From assembly GCF_041261445.1 (NCBI RefSeq), contig NZ_JBGCCU010000021.1:1-64000 (forward strand): DNA of 64,000 nt, read 5' to 3'. How positions within the stretch are numbered: the stretch's first letter is position 1; each line of letters starts with the position of its first letter. Below, in pieces: positions 49,721 to 59,359 of the stretch. This stretch comes from Catenulispora sp. EB89 (GTDB taxonomy: Bacteria > Actinomycetota > Actinomycetes > Streptomycetales > Catenulisporaceae). Made by a program: the position numbers and the translations under genes. The notes beneath the pieces were generated by a model. That model saw only the letters and a list, made by a program, of their open reading frames with translations. It ran no database searches and was not told the origin of the DNA.

Positions 49721-50245
49721 CTAAGCCAGCAACGATGCGACGGCGATCGCCAACAGCACCCAGAAGGCCATGCTGATCAGCGAACACACCAGTCCGGCGA
49801 TCGCCATCCCCTTGCCGGTGAAGCCCGGCTTCGAACTCTGCGACAGTCCGACTGAACTGAAGACGATCCCCAGGAGCGCCAGCAGCGGCCCCAGCAGGGA
49901 AGCCCAGAACAACACCAGGCTGAGGATCCCCATCACCATGCCGGTGACCGCCATACCGCTCGTCTGCTGCCGCAACATCGGCGGACCGTAGTACCCGCCG
50001 GGATACAGCTGCGGTGCGTAGCCCTGCGGATAGTTGGACGGCGGATAGTTGGACGGCGGATAGTTGGGCGGGGGATAGGAGCCCTGCGGATACTGCGGCG
50101 GCACCGGCATCGCGGCCTGCGTGGGCGGCGCGTCGCTCGACGGAGGGACGAAGCCGCCGTCGGGCGCGGCGAATCCTCCGGAGCCGAACCCCGGGCCGTA
50201 TCCCTCAGGACCCGAATCCCATCCGCCCTGCGAAGTGTCACTCAT
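49721..50245 (-). CDS. DUF4190-type membrane protein with Pro/Tyr-rich N-terminus
   Basis: A 174-aa protein with a Pro/Tyr/Gly-rich cytoplasmic N-terminus containing YPPSN repeats (about 60-82) and two membrane helices (about 97-120 and 142-165) in the DUF4190 pattern MAVTGMVMGILSLVLFW. Function unknown; such proteins are abundant in actinomycetes. ATG 50245 is preferred; 50254 is also possible. It converges on the SCO5389-family gene. Confidence 0.82.
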   Translation of the reverse strand: MSDTSQGGWDSGPEGYGPGFGSGGFAAPDGGFVPPSSDAPPTQAAMPVPPQYPQGSYPPPNYPPSNYPPSNYPQGYAPQLYPGGYYGPPMLRQQTSGMAVTGMVMGILSLVLFWASLLGPLLALLGIVFSSVGLSQSSKPGFTGKGMAIAGLVCSLISMAFWVLLAIAVASLLA

Positions 50246-50271
50246 TGGTGGCACATCCCCCCTCGTCCACG

Positions 50272-52017
50272 TCAGTCTCCCGATACCGGGTCGCCTTCAG
50301 TATTTCCCTCGCCGATGCGCCCGGCCAGCCCTCCGAAGCCGGCGCGCGTCGCGGCCACGATCAGCCGGTCGCCGGTCTGCAGGACCCGGCCGCGGTCGGC
50401 CCCCGACCAGTCGAACGCCGTGCTGCCGGTGCGCCGCACCGCCAGGACCCGGGTCAGGCCGGGCTTGTCGAGGTCGCGCTGCTCCTGTCCGGCCAGCTCC
50501 GAGCCCTCCTCCACCGCGACCTCGGCGATCAGCAGGACCTTGCGGTACACCGACAGCGTGCCCAGCACCTCGCGCCCCATCATCGCGGCGGCGAAGGCCG
50601 GGGCCGCGAGGTAGGACACCGAGCGGGAGGCGGTGTTGCCGAACTCCTTGTAGACGTGCGCGGCGAAGTCGTCGTCGAAGAGCCGCACCACCACCCGGAC
50701 CTCGGGGTTGATGGCCCGGGCCTCCATCACCGCCTCCAGGTTGGTGACGTCGTCGCCGGTCACCGCCACGACCGCGCGGGCCCGGGCGATCTGCGCCCGG
50801 CGCAGGGCGTCGTCGAGCGGCCGGTCGCCGACCACCGCCGGGACGTCCAGGTTGCGTGCCACGGCGATCCCGCGGGCGTCGCCGTCGCGCTCGATGCCGA
50901 CCACCGGCACGCCGAGCTCGCGGAACAGGCTCATGACCCGGGTGCCCGCGTTGCCGAGGCCGACCACCACCACGTGCTCGCGCAGGCCCGCGCTCGGCTG
51001 CCGGGTGCGCACGCCGCGGCGCGCGGCCGTGCCCTCGACGAACACCGCCGTCACCACCGGCATCAGCACGACGCCGGACAGCGTGATCGCCACCTGGAAC
51101 AGCCGCTGCAGGTTCCCGCCGACCGAGCTCGGCTGGCCGTAGACGTCGGGAACCGCGGAGCCGGCGACGTCGAGCAGCGTCTCGTACAACGCCCATCCGA
51201 GAGGCCGGGCCAACAGCCAGATCCCGACGAACGACGCCGCCAGCGTGGCCACCGACGCCATCAGGATCGTGCGCAGCTTGGCGCTGGTGAAGAACTTCAT
51301 CGTGTCCGACGCGCGCCACAGCAGCCGGGCCGCGAGCGGGGCGCGGTAAATGTGCCCTGGCGCGACGGCGTCGGACACGTCGAGGAACTGTAGTGCGGCG
51401 TGCCGAGGGGAGCGCTGCATGAGCAGCATCCACTCCTGGGTCCGGCTCCGCGCCGCGACCACCGGCAGCACCTCGATCTCCGACTGCCGGTCCCGGTCGA
51501 TGGCGTCGGCGATCAGGAACGGCGTCTGCCGCATGTTGATGTCCTGGCCGATGGCGATCCGCAGCGTGCGGCCGCCGGCGCTGACCGAGTGCGGCCGTTG
51601 CAGCGCGGCGTTGACGAAGGCCGGCGCGGCGGTCGCCGAGGCCGAGAGCACCGTGCAGTTGTCCACCAGCTGCGCGATGTGCACGCCGAGCCGCTGGTTG
51701 TACATGCGGATCACGATCCTGATACCCGGACGCAGCGCCGCGGCGCGCATCGCGGCGTGGATGTTGGTCCGGTCGTCGCCGTCGACGAACGCGATCGCCT
51801 GCGCCTGGTCGATCCCTGCTTCGCGCAGGGCTTCCTCGGAGACGTAGGCGTCGGCGATCGTGTTCTCCGGGCCGAGCGCCTTGCCGATCTGGATGGTGTA
51901 CGGCGTCTCCTGGGCCGGAATGATCGCGGCCGTTCGGACGCCGTACTGCCTGGTCAGCTCGACGGTGAGCCGGTATGCCAGGGCGTTGCCACCTACGACG
52001 ATGAACAAGTCCCCCAT
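50272..52017 (-). CDS. Two-RCK (TrkA-N) potassium-channel-like membrane protein
   Basis: A 581-aa protein with two RCK/TrkA-N domains (about 1-145 and 350-480, the second with VVVVGLGNAGTRVMSLFRELG) and about two membrane helices between them (about 260-285 and 310-330). The layout resembles actinomycete ion-channel proteins that sense NAD(H) or nucleotides, such as the CASTOR/POLLUX group. There is no canonical K+ filter (TVGYG) visible, so transport is uncertain. It stands alone after the acyl-CoA dehydrogenase. Confidence 0.82.
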   Translation of the reverse strand: MGDLFIVVGGNALAYRLTVELTRQYGVRTAAIIPAQETPYTIQIGKALGPENTIADAYVSEEALREAGIDQAQAIAFVDGDDRTNIHAAMRAAALRPGIRIVIRMYNQRLGVHIAQLVDNCTVLSASATAAPAFVNAALQRPHSVSAGGRTLRIAIGQDINMRQTPFLIADAIDRDRQSEIEVLPVVAARSRTQEWMLLMQRSPRHAALQFLDVSDAVAPGHIYRAPLAARLLWRASDTMKFFTSAKLRTILMASVATLAASFVGIWLLARPLGWALYETLLDVAGSAVPDVYGQPSSVGGNLQRLFQVAITLSGVVLMPVVTAVFVEGTAARRGVRTRQPSAGLREHVVVVGLGNAGTRVMSLFRELGVPVVGIERDGDARGIAVARNLDVPAVVGDRPLDDALRRAQIARARAVVAVTGDDVTNLEAVMEARAINPEVRVVVRLFDDDFAAHVYKEFGNTASRSVSYLAAPAFAAAMMGREVLGTLSVYRKVLLIAEVAVEEGSELAGQEQRDLDKPGLTRVLAVRRTGSTAFDWSGADRGRVLQTGDRLIVAATRAGFGGLAGRIGEGNTEGDPVSGD

Positions 52018-52046
52018 AGAGGGATGGTAGAGGTCTGCGGTGAATT

Positions 52047-53780
52047 CTAGGGACGCATTTCGTAAGCACCCGACAAATCCGCGACCCGCTCCCAGATCCG
52101 GCCGAACCGCTCGGCGTCCACCACCGGCTTGCGGACCGCGGACAGCGCCCAGGCCTGCTGTTCGGGGGTCGAGGACGGCTTGCCGTGCAGGGCGACGGCG
52201 TACTCGGAGAAGTCGCGGACCAGGAAGTCGAAGATCTGGTCCACGACCTCGTCCTCCAGCCCGGTCAGGCGGGCCTGCTCCAGCACCAGCTGGCCGTAGA
52301 CCACGAGCGTGAACAGGTGGCCGAGGTTCAGCAGGAAGTCCAGATCCTGCTGCTGCGCCTCGTCCGGCGGGCAGGTGGCGAGGAACTGCGTCAGCGCCTC
52401 GGCCTGCTCGGTGAATCGCGCGACGTTCGGCACGCCGGCGGCCTGGCGGTAGGCCGCGCGCCAGTCGTGGAAGCGCACCTTGCCCAGGCCGCGCGCCGGG
52501 CCCTGGTGGAACAGGAAGGTGTCGTCGGCGGCGTCGGTGCGGGTCGGGACCTCGGGGTACTCCTGCGGCGAGAACAGGTAGTTCGGCATGAACTTCAGCA
52601 CCAGGGCGAGGTTCACGTGGACCGTGCCCTCGAGCTTCGGCAGGGCCCTGATGTAGTGCGTGGCGCCGTTGAAGTAGGTGTCCTTCTCGAAGCCGCGGGC
52701 CGCGATCACGTCCCAGAGCAGGTCGACGACGCGCTCGCCCTCGGAGGTCACCTTCATCTTGGTGATCGGGTTGAACAGCAGGTAGCGGCGGTCGTCGGGG
52801 TTCGCGGTGCGGAAGTAGTCGACGGCGCGGGCGCTGAAGAGCTTCATCGCGATCAGGCGCGCGTAGGCGTCGACGAAGGAGGCGCGGACGTGGCCGAAGT
52901 CGGTGACCGGGTGGCCGTAGAGGATGCGGTTGTGGGCGTGCGTGATGGCCTCGTAGAAGGAGTGCTCCGCGATGCCCACGGAGGCCGTGCACAGGTTGAA
53001 CTTGCCGACGTTGACGGTGTTCAGGGCGGCGCTGAAGGCGTCGGCGCCGGCGTGCAGGATGTCGGCGTCGGTGACCGGGTAGGCGTGGAGCTTGAACTCG
53101 CTGACGAACATCTGGGAGTCGACGACGTTCTGGACCAGCTCGAACTTCTCGTGCCGGCTGTCCACGGCGAAGAAGACGTAGCCGTCCGGGCCCTCGACGT
53201 CGGACCGGCGGCCGAAGACGGACACCAGGCCGGCGACGTTGCCGTTGCCGATGTAGTACTTGCCGCCGGTGGCGGTGTAACCGCCCTCGCCGTCGGGGGT
53301 GAGGATCATGTCGGTGGAGTAGACGTCGGCGCCGTGCTCCTTCTCCGACAGGCCGAAGGCGAAGACGTGGCCCTCGTCGAGCAGCCGCGCGGCCCGCTCG
53401 CGCGCGGCGGCGTTCTCCGACATCCAGACCGGCCCCAGGCCCAGAACGGTGACCTGCCAGGTGTACCAGTACGGCAGGCCGTAGAAGCCGAGGATCTCGC
53501 TCAGCGCGGCGTTGCGCGCGGTGTCCCAGCGCTGCGCCGGCGCGGCGGGGCCGAAAGCGTCGGCGGCGGGGGTCTGGAAGGTCGCGAAGAGCTTCTCCTT
53601 CGCGGCGAACTCCAGGAAGTCGGCGTACCAGACCCGGTCCAGGTCCTCGGCCAGCAGGCGCCGCTTGCCGCGCCCCTCGAACCAGTCGACGACGGCGGTG
53701 AGCAGGCGCTGCGTCTCCTCGTCGAACTGCGAGAAGTCGAGGGTGCGCGGGTTGAAGAGCGCGGCCGGGGCGTGAGTCAT
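52047..53780 (-). CDS. Acyl-CoA dehydrogenase
   Basis: A 577-aa acyl-CoA dehydrogenase-fold flavoprotein. It contains FGLSEKEHGADVYSTDM (about 146-162, FAD/substrate-binding), GKYYIGNGNVAGL, and HNRILYGHPVTDFGHVRASFVDAYARL. The extended length suggests a fatty-acyl or specialised acyl-CoA oxidase/dehydrogenase subgroup. Partner electron-transfer genes are not adjacent. ATG 53780 region overlaps no neighbour; a 124-bp gap separates it from the divergent small gene pair. Confidence 0.88.
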   Translation of the reverse strand: MTHAPAALFNPRTLDFSQFDEETQRLLTAVVDWFEGRGKRRLLAEDLDRVWYADFLEFAAKEKLFATFQTPAADAFGPAAPAQRWDTARNAALSEILGFYGLPYWYTWQVTVLGLGPVWMSENAAARERAARLLDEGHVFAFGLSEKEHGADVYSTDMILTPDGEGGYTATGGKYYIGNGNVAGLVSVFGRRSDVEGPDGYVFFAVDSRHEKFELVQNVVDSQMFVSEFKLHAYPVTDADILHAGADAFSAALNTVNVGKFNLCTASVGIAEHSFYEAITHAHNRILYGHPVTDFGHVRASFVDAYARLIAMKLFSARAVDYFRTANPDDRRYLLFNPITKMKVTSEGERVVDLLWDVIAARGFEKDTYFNGATHYIRALPKLEGTVHVNLALVLKFMPNYLFSPQEYPEVPTRTDAADDTFLFHQGPARGLGKVRFHDWRAAYRQAAGVPNVARFTEQAEALTQFLATCPPDEAQQQDLDFLLNLGHLFTLVVYGQLVLEQARLTGLEDEVVDQIFDFLVRDFSEYAVALHGKPSSTPEQQAWALSAVRKPVVDAERFGRIWERVADLSGAYEMRP

Positions 53781-53904
53781 GGAGGCATGCTACCAGCGGG
53801 TAACTTTCCCGTGCTGTACCGGCGCGATGCGGCAGAAAGAGGACAGCGCGGTGTTGCGGGTGTCACAGTGGAGGTGGCTGCGGATCGGCAGGAAAGGAAC
53901 ATGG

Positions 53905-54192
53905 ATGGCACTCATCAAGGTCCATTTGGACCGTACTATTGCGGCGGTCCGCGAAGCGCTACCGGAAGATGAGGTCGACGAGTTCAACGCGGCCATGGAG
54001 ACGACCGAGGCCGACGAGTGGCGGCAGACCTTCGAGCGCTGGTTCCACCGCGCCGTTCTGCAGAAGGCCGGCCTGCTCGCGGACATCAAGGCCGGGATCA
54101 GCCACGCGACAGGCGACGGCATTCCCTTCGATGAAGCGTTTCCCGGCTACCGGGAGCGCTGGGAGCGGCAGCAAGGCCTTCGTGCTGCATGA
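53905..54192 (+). CDS. Possible antitoxin of a two-gene module
   Basis: A 95-aa acidic/helical protein (TIAAVREALPEDEVDEF, then EADEWRQTFERWFHRAVL). No clear DNA-binding motif is visible. AAGGA lies upstream of ATG 53905. It overlaps the next gene by 4 bases (ATGA). Context and size suggest an antitoxin or regulator, but this is not proven by homology I can recall. Confidence 0.55.
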   Translation: MALIKVHLDRTIAAVREALPEDEVDEFNAAMETTEADEWRQTFERWFHRAVLQKAGLLADIKAGISHATGDGIPFDEAFPGYRERWERQQGLRAA

Positions 54193-54443
54193 GGTACAGC
54201 CTGATCATCGGACTTGCGGTGACCGAGGCTATCGCCGCAATGCCTGAGATTCCGCACGAGCTGTTCACGCTGGAGTGTCTGGCCATCGGCCGCGCCCCCT
54301 ACGCAGGGGACACGGTCGTTTACAAGACGGCAGGCGCGCTGACGACATGTACTCGGGCGGTGGGGTCTATGGGTCTTATCGAATATGAGGTCGATGAGAT
54401 CAACGGTGTGGTTACCCTCACCAGCGTTATAAGCATGATTTAG
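54189..54443 (+). CDS. Possible RelE/ParE-like toxin
   Basis: An 84-aa protein, MRYSLIIGLAVTEAIAAMPEIPHELF, a start like the beta-helix-helix of RelE/ParE toxins, then a strand-rich C-terminus (LTTCTRAVGSMGLIEYEVDEINGVVTLTSVI) as in many such folds. Catalytic residues cannot be assigned. Coupled ATGA to the preceding gene; a strong terminator follows (54455-54481). Confidence 0.5.
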   Translation: MRYSLIIGLAVTEAIAAMPEIPHELFTLECLAIGRAPYAGDTVVYKTAGALTTCTRAVGSMGLIEYEVDEINGVVTLTSVISMI

Positions 54444-54454
54444 AAAGGAGTTCT

Positions 54455-54481
54455 GAGGGCCCGGTGGCGACCCGGGCCCTC
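54455..54481 (+). terminator. 10-bp GC hairpin with T-run
   Basis: GAGGGCCCGG (54455-54464) and CCGGGCCCTC (54472-54481) pair around TGGCGAC, followed by GACTCTTTTCT. This fits a classic intrinsic terminator for the small gene pair. The convergent permease gene ends at 54501. Confidence 0.85.
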
Positions 54482-54500
54482 GACTCTTTTCTCACCGACC

Positions 54501-55301
54501 TCACCGATAGTTCGCGCGTGTCCGAATCCGCGAGAACACCAGCAGCACCGCCAGGGTGATCGTCATCATCACCGCGGTCACCGCCGCCGCGACGAACTGG
54601 TGCCCGCGGTCGTCCAGGGCGTAGATGCGGAGCGGGAGCGTCGTCCAGTCCGCCGAGTAGACCATCGCCGTCGCGCCGAGTTCGCCCATCGACAGGGCGA
54701 AGCACAGCGCCAGCGAGCCGGTCAGCGCCGGGAGCAGCAGCGGCAGCTTCACCCGCAGCAGCGTGTAGTACGGCCGCGCCCCGAGCGAGGCCGCGGCCTG
54801 TTCGAACGCCGGGTCCAGGCGGGTGACCGCTGCCGAGACCTGCTGGAAGGCGTAGGCGGTGACCAGGATCGCGTGCGCCATGACCACGATCGTGTTGGTG
54901 CCGTTCAGGAGCACCGGGCCCTGTGAGAACGCGACCAGCAGGGCCAGGCCGACGACCACCGAGGGGACGGCGATCGGCAGCATGAAGACCGTCTGGATCA
55001 GGGTCTTGCCGGCGCGGTTGCGGACCGCGTCCAGGGCGAGTGCGGCCCAGGTGCCGACGACCAGTGCGATCACGCTCGACAGCAACGCGGTGATCAGCGA
55101 GGTCTCCAGGCCGTCCAGAGGGTCGGTGTGGAAGGCCGCGGTGATGTTGGAGAACGTGTAGGAGGACGGGAACGCGCCGTTCCACTGCCGGGTGAACGCC
55201 GCCAGGACCAGGACGCCGAACGGCAGGCCGAACAGCAGCAGGAAGAAGAAGCCGAAGACCGCCCACGCGATCCTCTGCGATCTACGCGTGTACAGCAGCA
55301 C
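54501..55301 (-). CDS. ABC transporter permease (PhnV-like)
   Basis: A 266-aa inner-membrane permease with about six helices and an EAA loop (FEQAAASLGARPYYTLLRVKLPLLLP, about 167-192). It is the second permease of a PhnSTUV-type importer, the last gene of the cluster. It overlaps the PhnU-like gene by 20 bases. The exact compound imported is unknown. Confidence 0.85.
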   Translation of the reverse strand: MLLYTRRSQRIAWAVFGFFFLLLFGLPFGVLVLAAFTRQWNGAFPSSYTFSNITAAFHTDPLDGLETSLITALLSSVIALVVGTWAALALDAVRNRAGKTLIQTVFMLPIAVPSVVVGLALLVAFSQGPVLLNGTNTIVVMAHAILVTAYAFQQVSAAVTRLDPAFEQAAASLGARPYYTLLRVKLPLLLPALTGSLALCFALSMGELGATAMVYSADWTTLPLRIYALDDRGHQFVAAAVTAVMMTITLAVLLVFSRIRTRANYR

Positions 55302-56219
55302 GACGGCCTCCAGACATCCGGGCGAGCAGCACGCGGTAGCCGGCGAACAGCGCCAGCGACAGCACGATGTTGATGACGGCCAGGGCGCAGGCCCCGGCGT
55401 AGTTGGTCTGTTCCTTGGCGAAGTTCTCGATCAGGACCGGCAGTGTCTGGTACTTGGCGCCGGTGAAGGAGACGATGCCGTACTCGTTCATCGTCAGCAT
55501 CAGCACCAGCGAGCCGCCGGCGAACACCGCGGGCAGCGCCTCGGGCAGGATCACCTGCCAGACCACGCGCCCGGCGCGGGCCCCGAGCGAGGCGGCGACC
55601 TCCAGCTGGCCGGAGTCGATCTGCGAGAACGCGGTCAGCAGCGGGCGCATCACGAACGGCGTGAAGTAGATCAGCTCGGCCAGCCAGATCCCCCACGGCG
55701 AGTACTCGATGAAGTTGACCGGCGTGTCATGCCGCCCGCCGGTGAGCGCCGAGGCGATGTGGTTCACCATGCCCACCCGGCCGTACAGGAACATGATCGA
55801 CACGGTGATCAGGAACGACGGGAACGACAGGAACACGTCGATGAAGCGGGACACCGCCTTCGCACCGGGGAACGGCACGAACGCGATGATCAGCGCCAGC
55901 AGGAAGCCCAGCACGAGGCACCCAGCGGTGGAGTAGACGGCCATCTCGATCGTGTTCTTGATGACGGTGCGGGTCCCCGGGTCCTTCAGGGTGTCCGAGA
56001 AGGACGTGGTGACCTTGAAGGGATTGGTCGGATCCGGCGGGCTGCCCTCGATCGCCTGCTTGACGACGAGGTAGAGCGGATAGAGGAAGGCTGCGGCCAG
56101 CAGCAGAACCGGGGGAGTGGACCAGAGCCACGCGGTGGAGCGGCGCGGCTTGTTGGCCTTCGCGCCGGGCCGGCCGCCGGGCGCCGCCGGTGCGGCGGGC
56201 GGGAGTTCGGTGACGGCGG

Positions 56220-56223
<4 letters not shown>
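55282..56223 (-). CDS. ABC transporter permease (PhnU-like)
   Basis: A 313-aa permease with a Pro-rich N-terminal tail, about six helices and an EAA loop (VAASLGARAGRVVWQVILPEALPAVFAG). It overlaps the ATPase gene by 4 bases (ATGA) and the next permease by 20. Two permeases of this family (2-aminoethylphosphonate/Fe3+ group) form a heterodimer. Confidence 0.85.
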
Positions 56224-57614
<1,391 letters not shown>

Positions 57615-57669
57615 GCTTGCTCCTGGTCGAGGAAATACGTGCGAGAACGGTAGGTGCTTCGGGATACGG

Positions 57670-57707
57670 CCAGGTGTCCCGCCCGGTAATTCGGGCGGGA
57701 CACCTGG
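57670..57707 (-). terminator. Perfect 16-bp hairpin between binding protein and ATPase genes
   Basis: A 16-bp inverted repeat, beginning CCAGGTGTCC and ending GGACACCTGG, closes over a GTAATT loop, 23 bp after the stop of the PhnS-like gene and 56 bp before the ATPase start. It probably reduces read-through so that the binding protein is made in excess. Confidence 0.75.
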
Positions 57708-57729
57708 CGGGTCGGCACGATCGGCTCGG

Positions 57730-58920
57730 TCAGCTCGGCGTGCCGGTGGCGCCGTCCCACGCCTTGACGTCGCTGTTGTAGTTCTGCGCGACCTCGTTCC
57801 AGTCCACCGGGAACACGGTGACGCCCTGCATCAGCGCGGTCAGCGCCGCGTAGTTGCTGTCGGTGGGCTTGATGTCGGTGCGGGTCGGGAAGCCGTAGGC
57901 GACCTTGGAGGCGTCCAGCTGCGCGCCCTCGGAGAGCAGGAAGTCGATCAGCTTCTTGCCGTTGTCGGCGTTCGGCGCGCCCTTGACCAGGCCGGCCATG
58001 TACGGCAGGGAGAAGGTGCTGGGCTTGCCGTCGTTGCCGGCCGGGAAGAAGATCTTGTTGTTCGGGTACTGGGTCGTGCTGTCGACGTAGTTCATCTGCA
58101 CGTCGCCGTTGGCCACCCACAGGTCGCCGGTGTTGACCTTGCTCTCCAGCGCGCCGGTGGACTTGGACGGCCCGACGTTGTTGGACTGCAGCTTCTTGAA
58201 GTAGTCCCAGGTGGCGTTCCGGTCGTCGCCGAAGGCGTGGATCGCCGCGATCATCACGCCGGTGCCGTCGCCGGCCACGCCGGGGGTGGAGTACTGCAGC
58301 TTCTTGGCGAACTTCGGGTCCAGCAGGTCGCTCCAGGTCTTCGGCGGACCGGCCGGCAGCATCTTGGTGTTGTAGATGAAGGACAGGTAGTCGCCCATCA
58401 CCGCTTCCCACTGGCCGTTCTTGTCCACCAGCGAGGGGTCGACCTTGTCCACGCAGACCGGGCTGTACGGCTGCAGCAGGCCGGAGGCCTCGGCCTTCTG
58501 GATGAACGGCGGCAGGGTGACGATGACGTCGGCCTTCGGGTTCGACTTCTCGGAGTCGACCTTGGTCTCGACCCCGCCGGAGCCGTCCTCGGAGTAGTTC
58601 ACGTGGATGCCGGTCAGGGCCGTGAACTTCTTGAACTCCTGGTTGTACCAGTTGTTGTCGTCCTTGGCGTCGTAGAGACCGTCAGCGCTGTATATGGTCA
58701 CCTGTCCGCCGGAGCCGTCGGCCTTCGCCGGCGCGGTCGGCGCCGCGGCGCCGAGCGCCGGGCAGGAGGAGGACGCGGCCGCGGGGGAGGTACCGCTGAC
58801 GGCGGCGGGGGTGTCATGGGCAGAGGAAGCACAAGCCGTCAGTCCGGTCAGCGCCAGTCCGCCGACGGCGATCAGGACGCCGACACGGCGGGTGCGCGGG
58901 CGGGACAGTACTTGCGACAT
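57730..58920 (-). CDS. ABC transporter substrate-binding lipoprotein (PhnS-like)
   Basis: A 396-aa lipoprotein (lipobox LTAC at about 27-30, then a Ser/Thr/Ala linker) with a family 1/AfuA-type binding domain: VTIYSADGLYDAKDDNNWYNQEF, NYSEDGSGGVETKVDSE, VIVTLPPFIQKAEASGLL. The name 2-aminoethylphosphonate-binding is a family match only; the ligand could be another small carboxylate or iron chelate. No phosphonate-degrading gene lies nearby. It is the first gene of the importer operon, divergent from the catabolic operon. Confidence 0.85.
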   Translation of the reverse strand: MSQVLSRPRTRRVGVLIAVGGLALTGLTACASSAHDTPAAVSGTSPAAASSSCPALGAAAPTAPAKADGSGGQVTIYSADGLYDAKDDNNWYNQEFKKFTALTGIHVNYSEDGSGGVETKVDSEKSNPKADVIVTLPPFIQKAEASGLLQPYSPVCVDKVDPSLVDKNGQWEAVMGDYLSFIYNTKMLPAGPPKTWSDLLDPKFAKKLQYSTPGVAGDGTGVMIAAIHAFGDDRNATWDYFKKLQSNNVGPSKSTGALESKVNTGDLWVANGDVQMNYVDSTTQYPNNKIFFPAGNDGKPSTFSLPYMAGLVKGAPNADNGKKLIDFLLSEGAQLDASKVAYGFPTRTDIKPTDSNYAALTALMQGVTVFPVDWNEVAQNYNSDVKAWDGATGTPS

Positions 58921-59177
58921 TGGTGGTGAGCCCTTCTGGATGGGTATCTCCGGGTTTGGTGTGACTCGGAGCCAGACCTTCGTGGTTCCTGGTGGCGCGG
59001 TCCCGCGCTGCAAGTGACTGACAGGCAGTTGCCAGGTGAACAATCAGCGTTCGCGATAGTGCGTCAGACCCCTGGCATCCGCAAGCCTGCTGCCGAAACC
59101 GCTCGTCGTCGCAGGTGCTCCGTGAACCGCAGTTTTCCTTCGCGCGCGGAGGCCGCCAACCGCCTGCCGGGCTATGG

Positions 59178-59300
59178 CCGCTATAGCGGAAGGCCTCGTC
59201 CCAGGCCCGGGCGCCGAGTCACCCTCCGGTTCACGCACTGTTCATCGAACCGCACGGGACCGTGCTTCGATGCGCACGCCGCCGCATAGCGTGCCGCTAT
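59178..59300. promoter_or_regulatory. ATAGCG/CGCTAT half-sites in divergent gap
   Basis: The 439-bp gap 58921-59359 separates the importer from the ALDH operon. It contains a perfect palindrome CCGCTATAGCGG (59178-59189) and a second inverted repeat, ATAGCG-TGC-CGCTAT (59286-59300), both with the same half-site. This suggests a shared operator for a regulator not in the window. I see no gene in the gap. Confidence 0.45.
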
Positions 59301-59359
59301 CACTTCCATGCCGAAGAGCGGTCTTGGCGGATGCCCGCGCTTATCCCAAGGTAGGAACC

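Noticed and set aside
59014-59289. Small frames in the gap before the ALDH gene
   Set aside because: No ribosome site, Arg-rich composition, and overlapping inverted repeats point to regulation instead.
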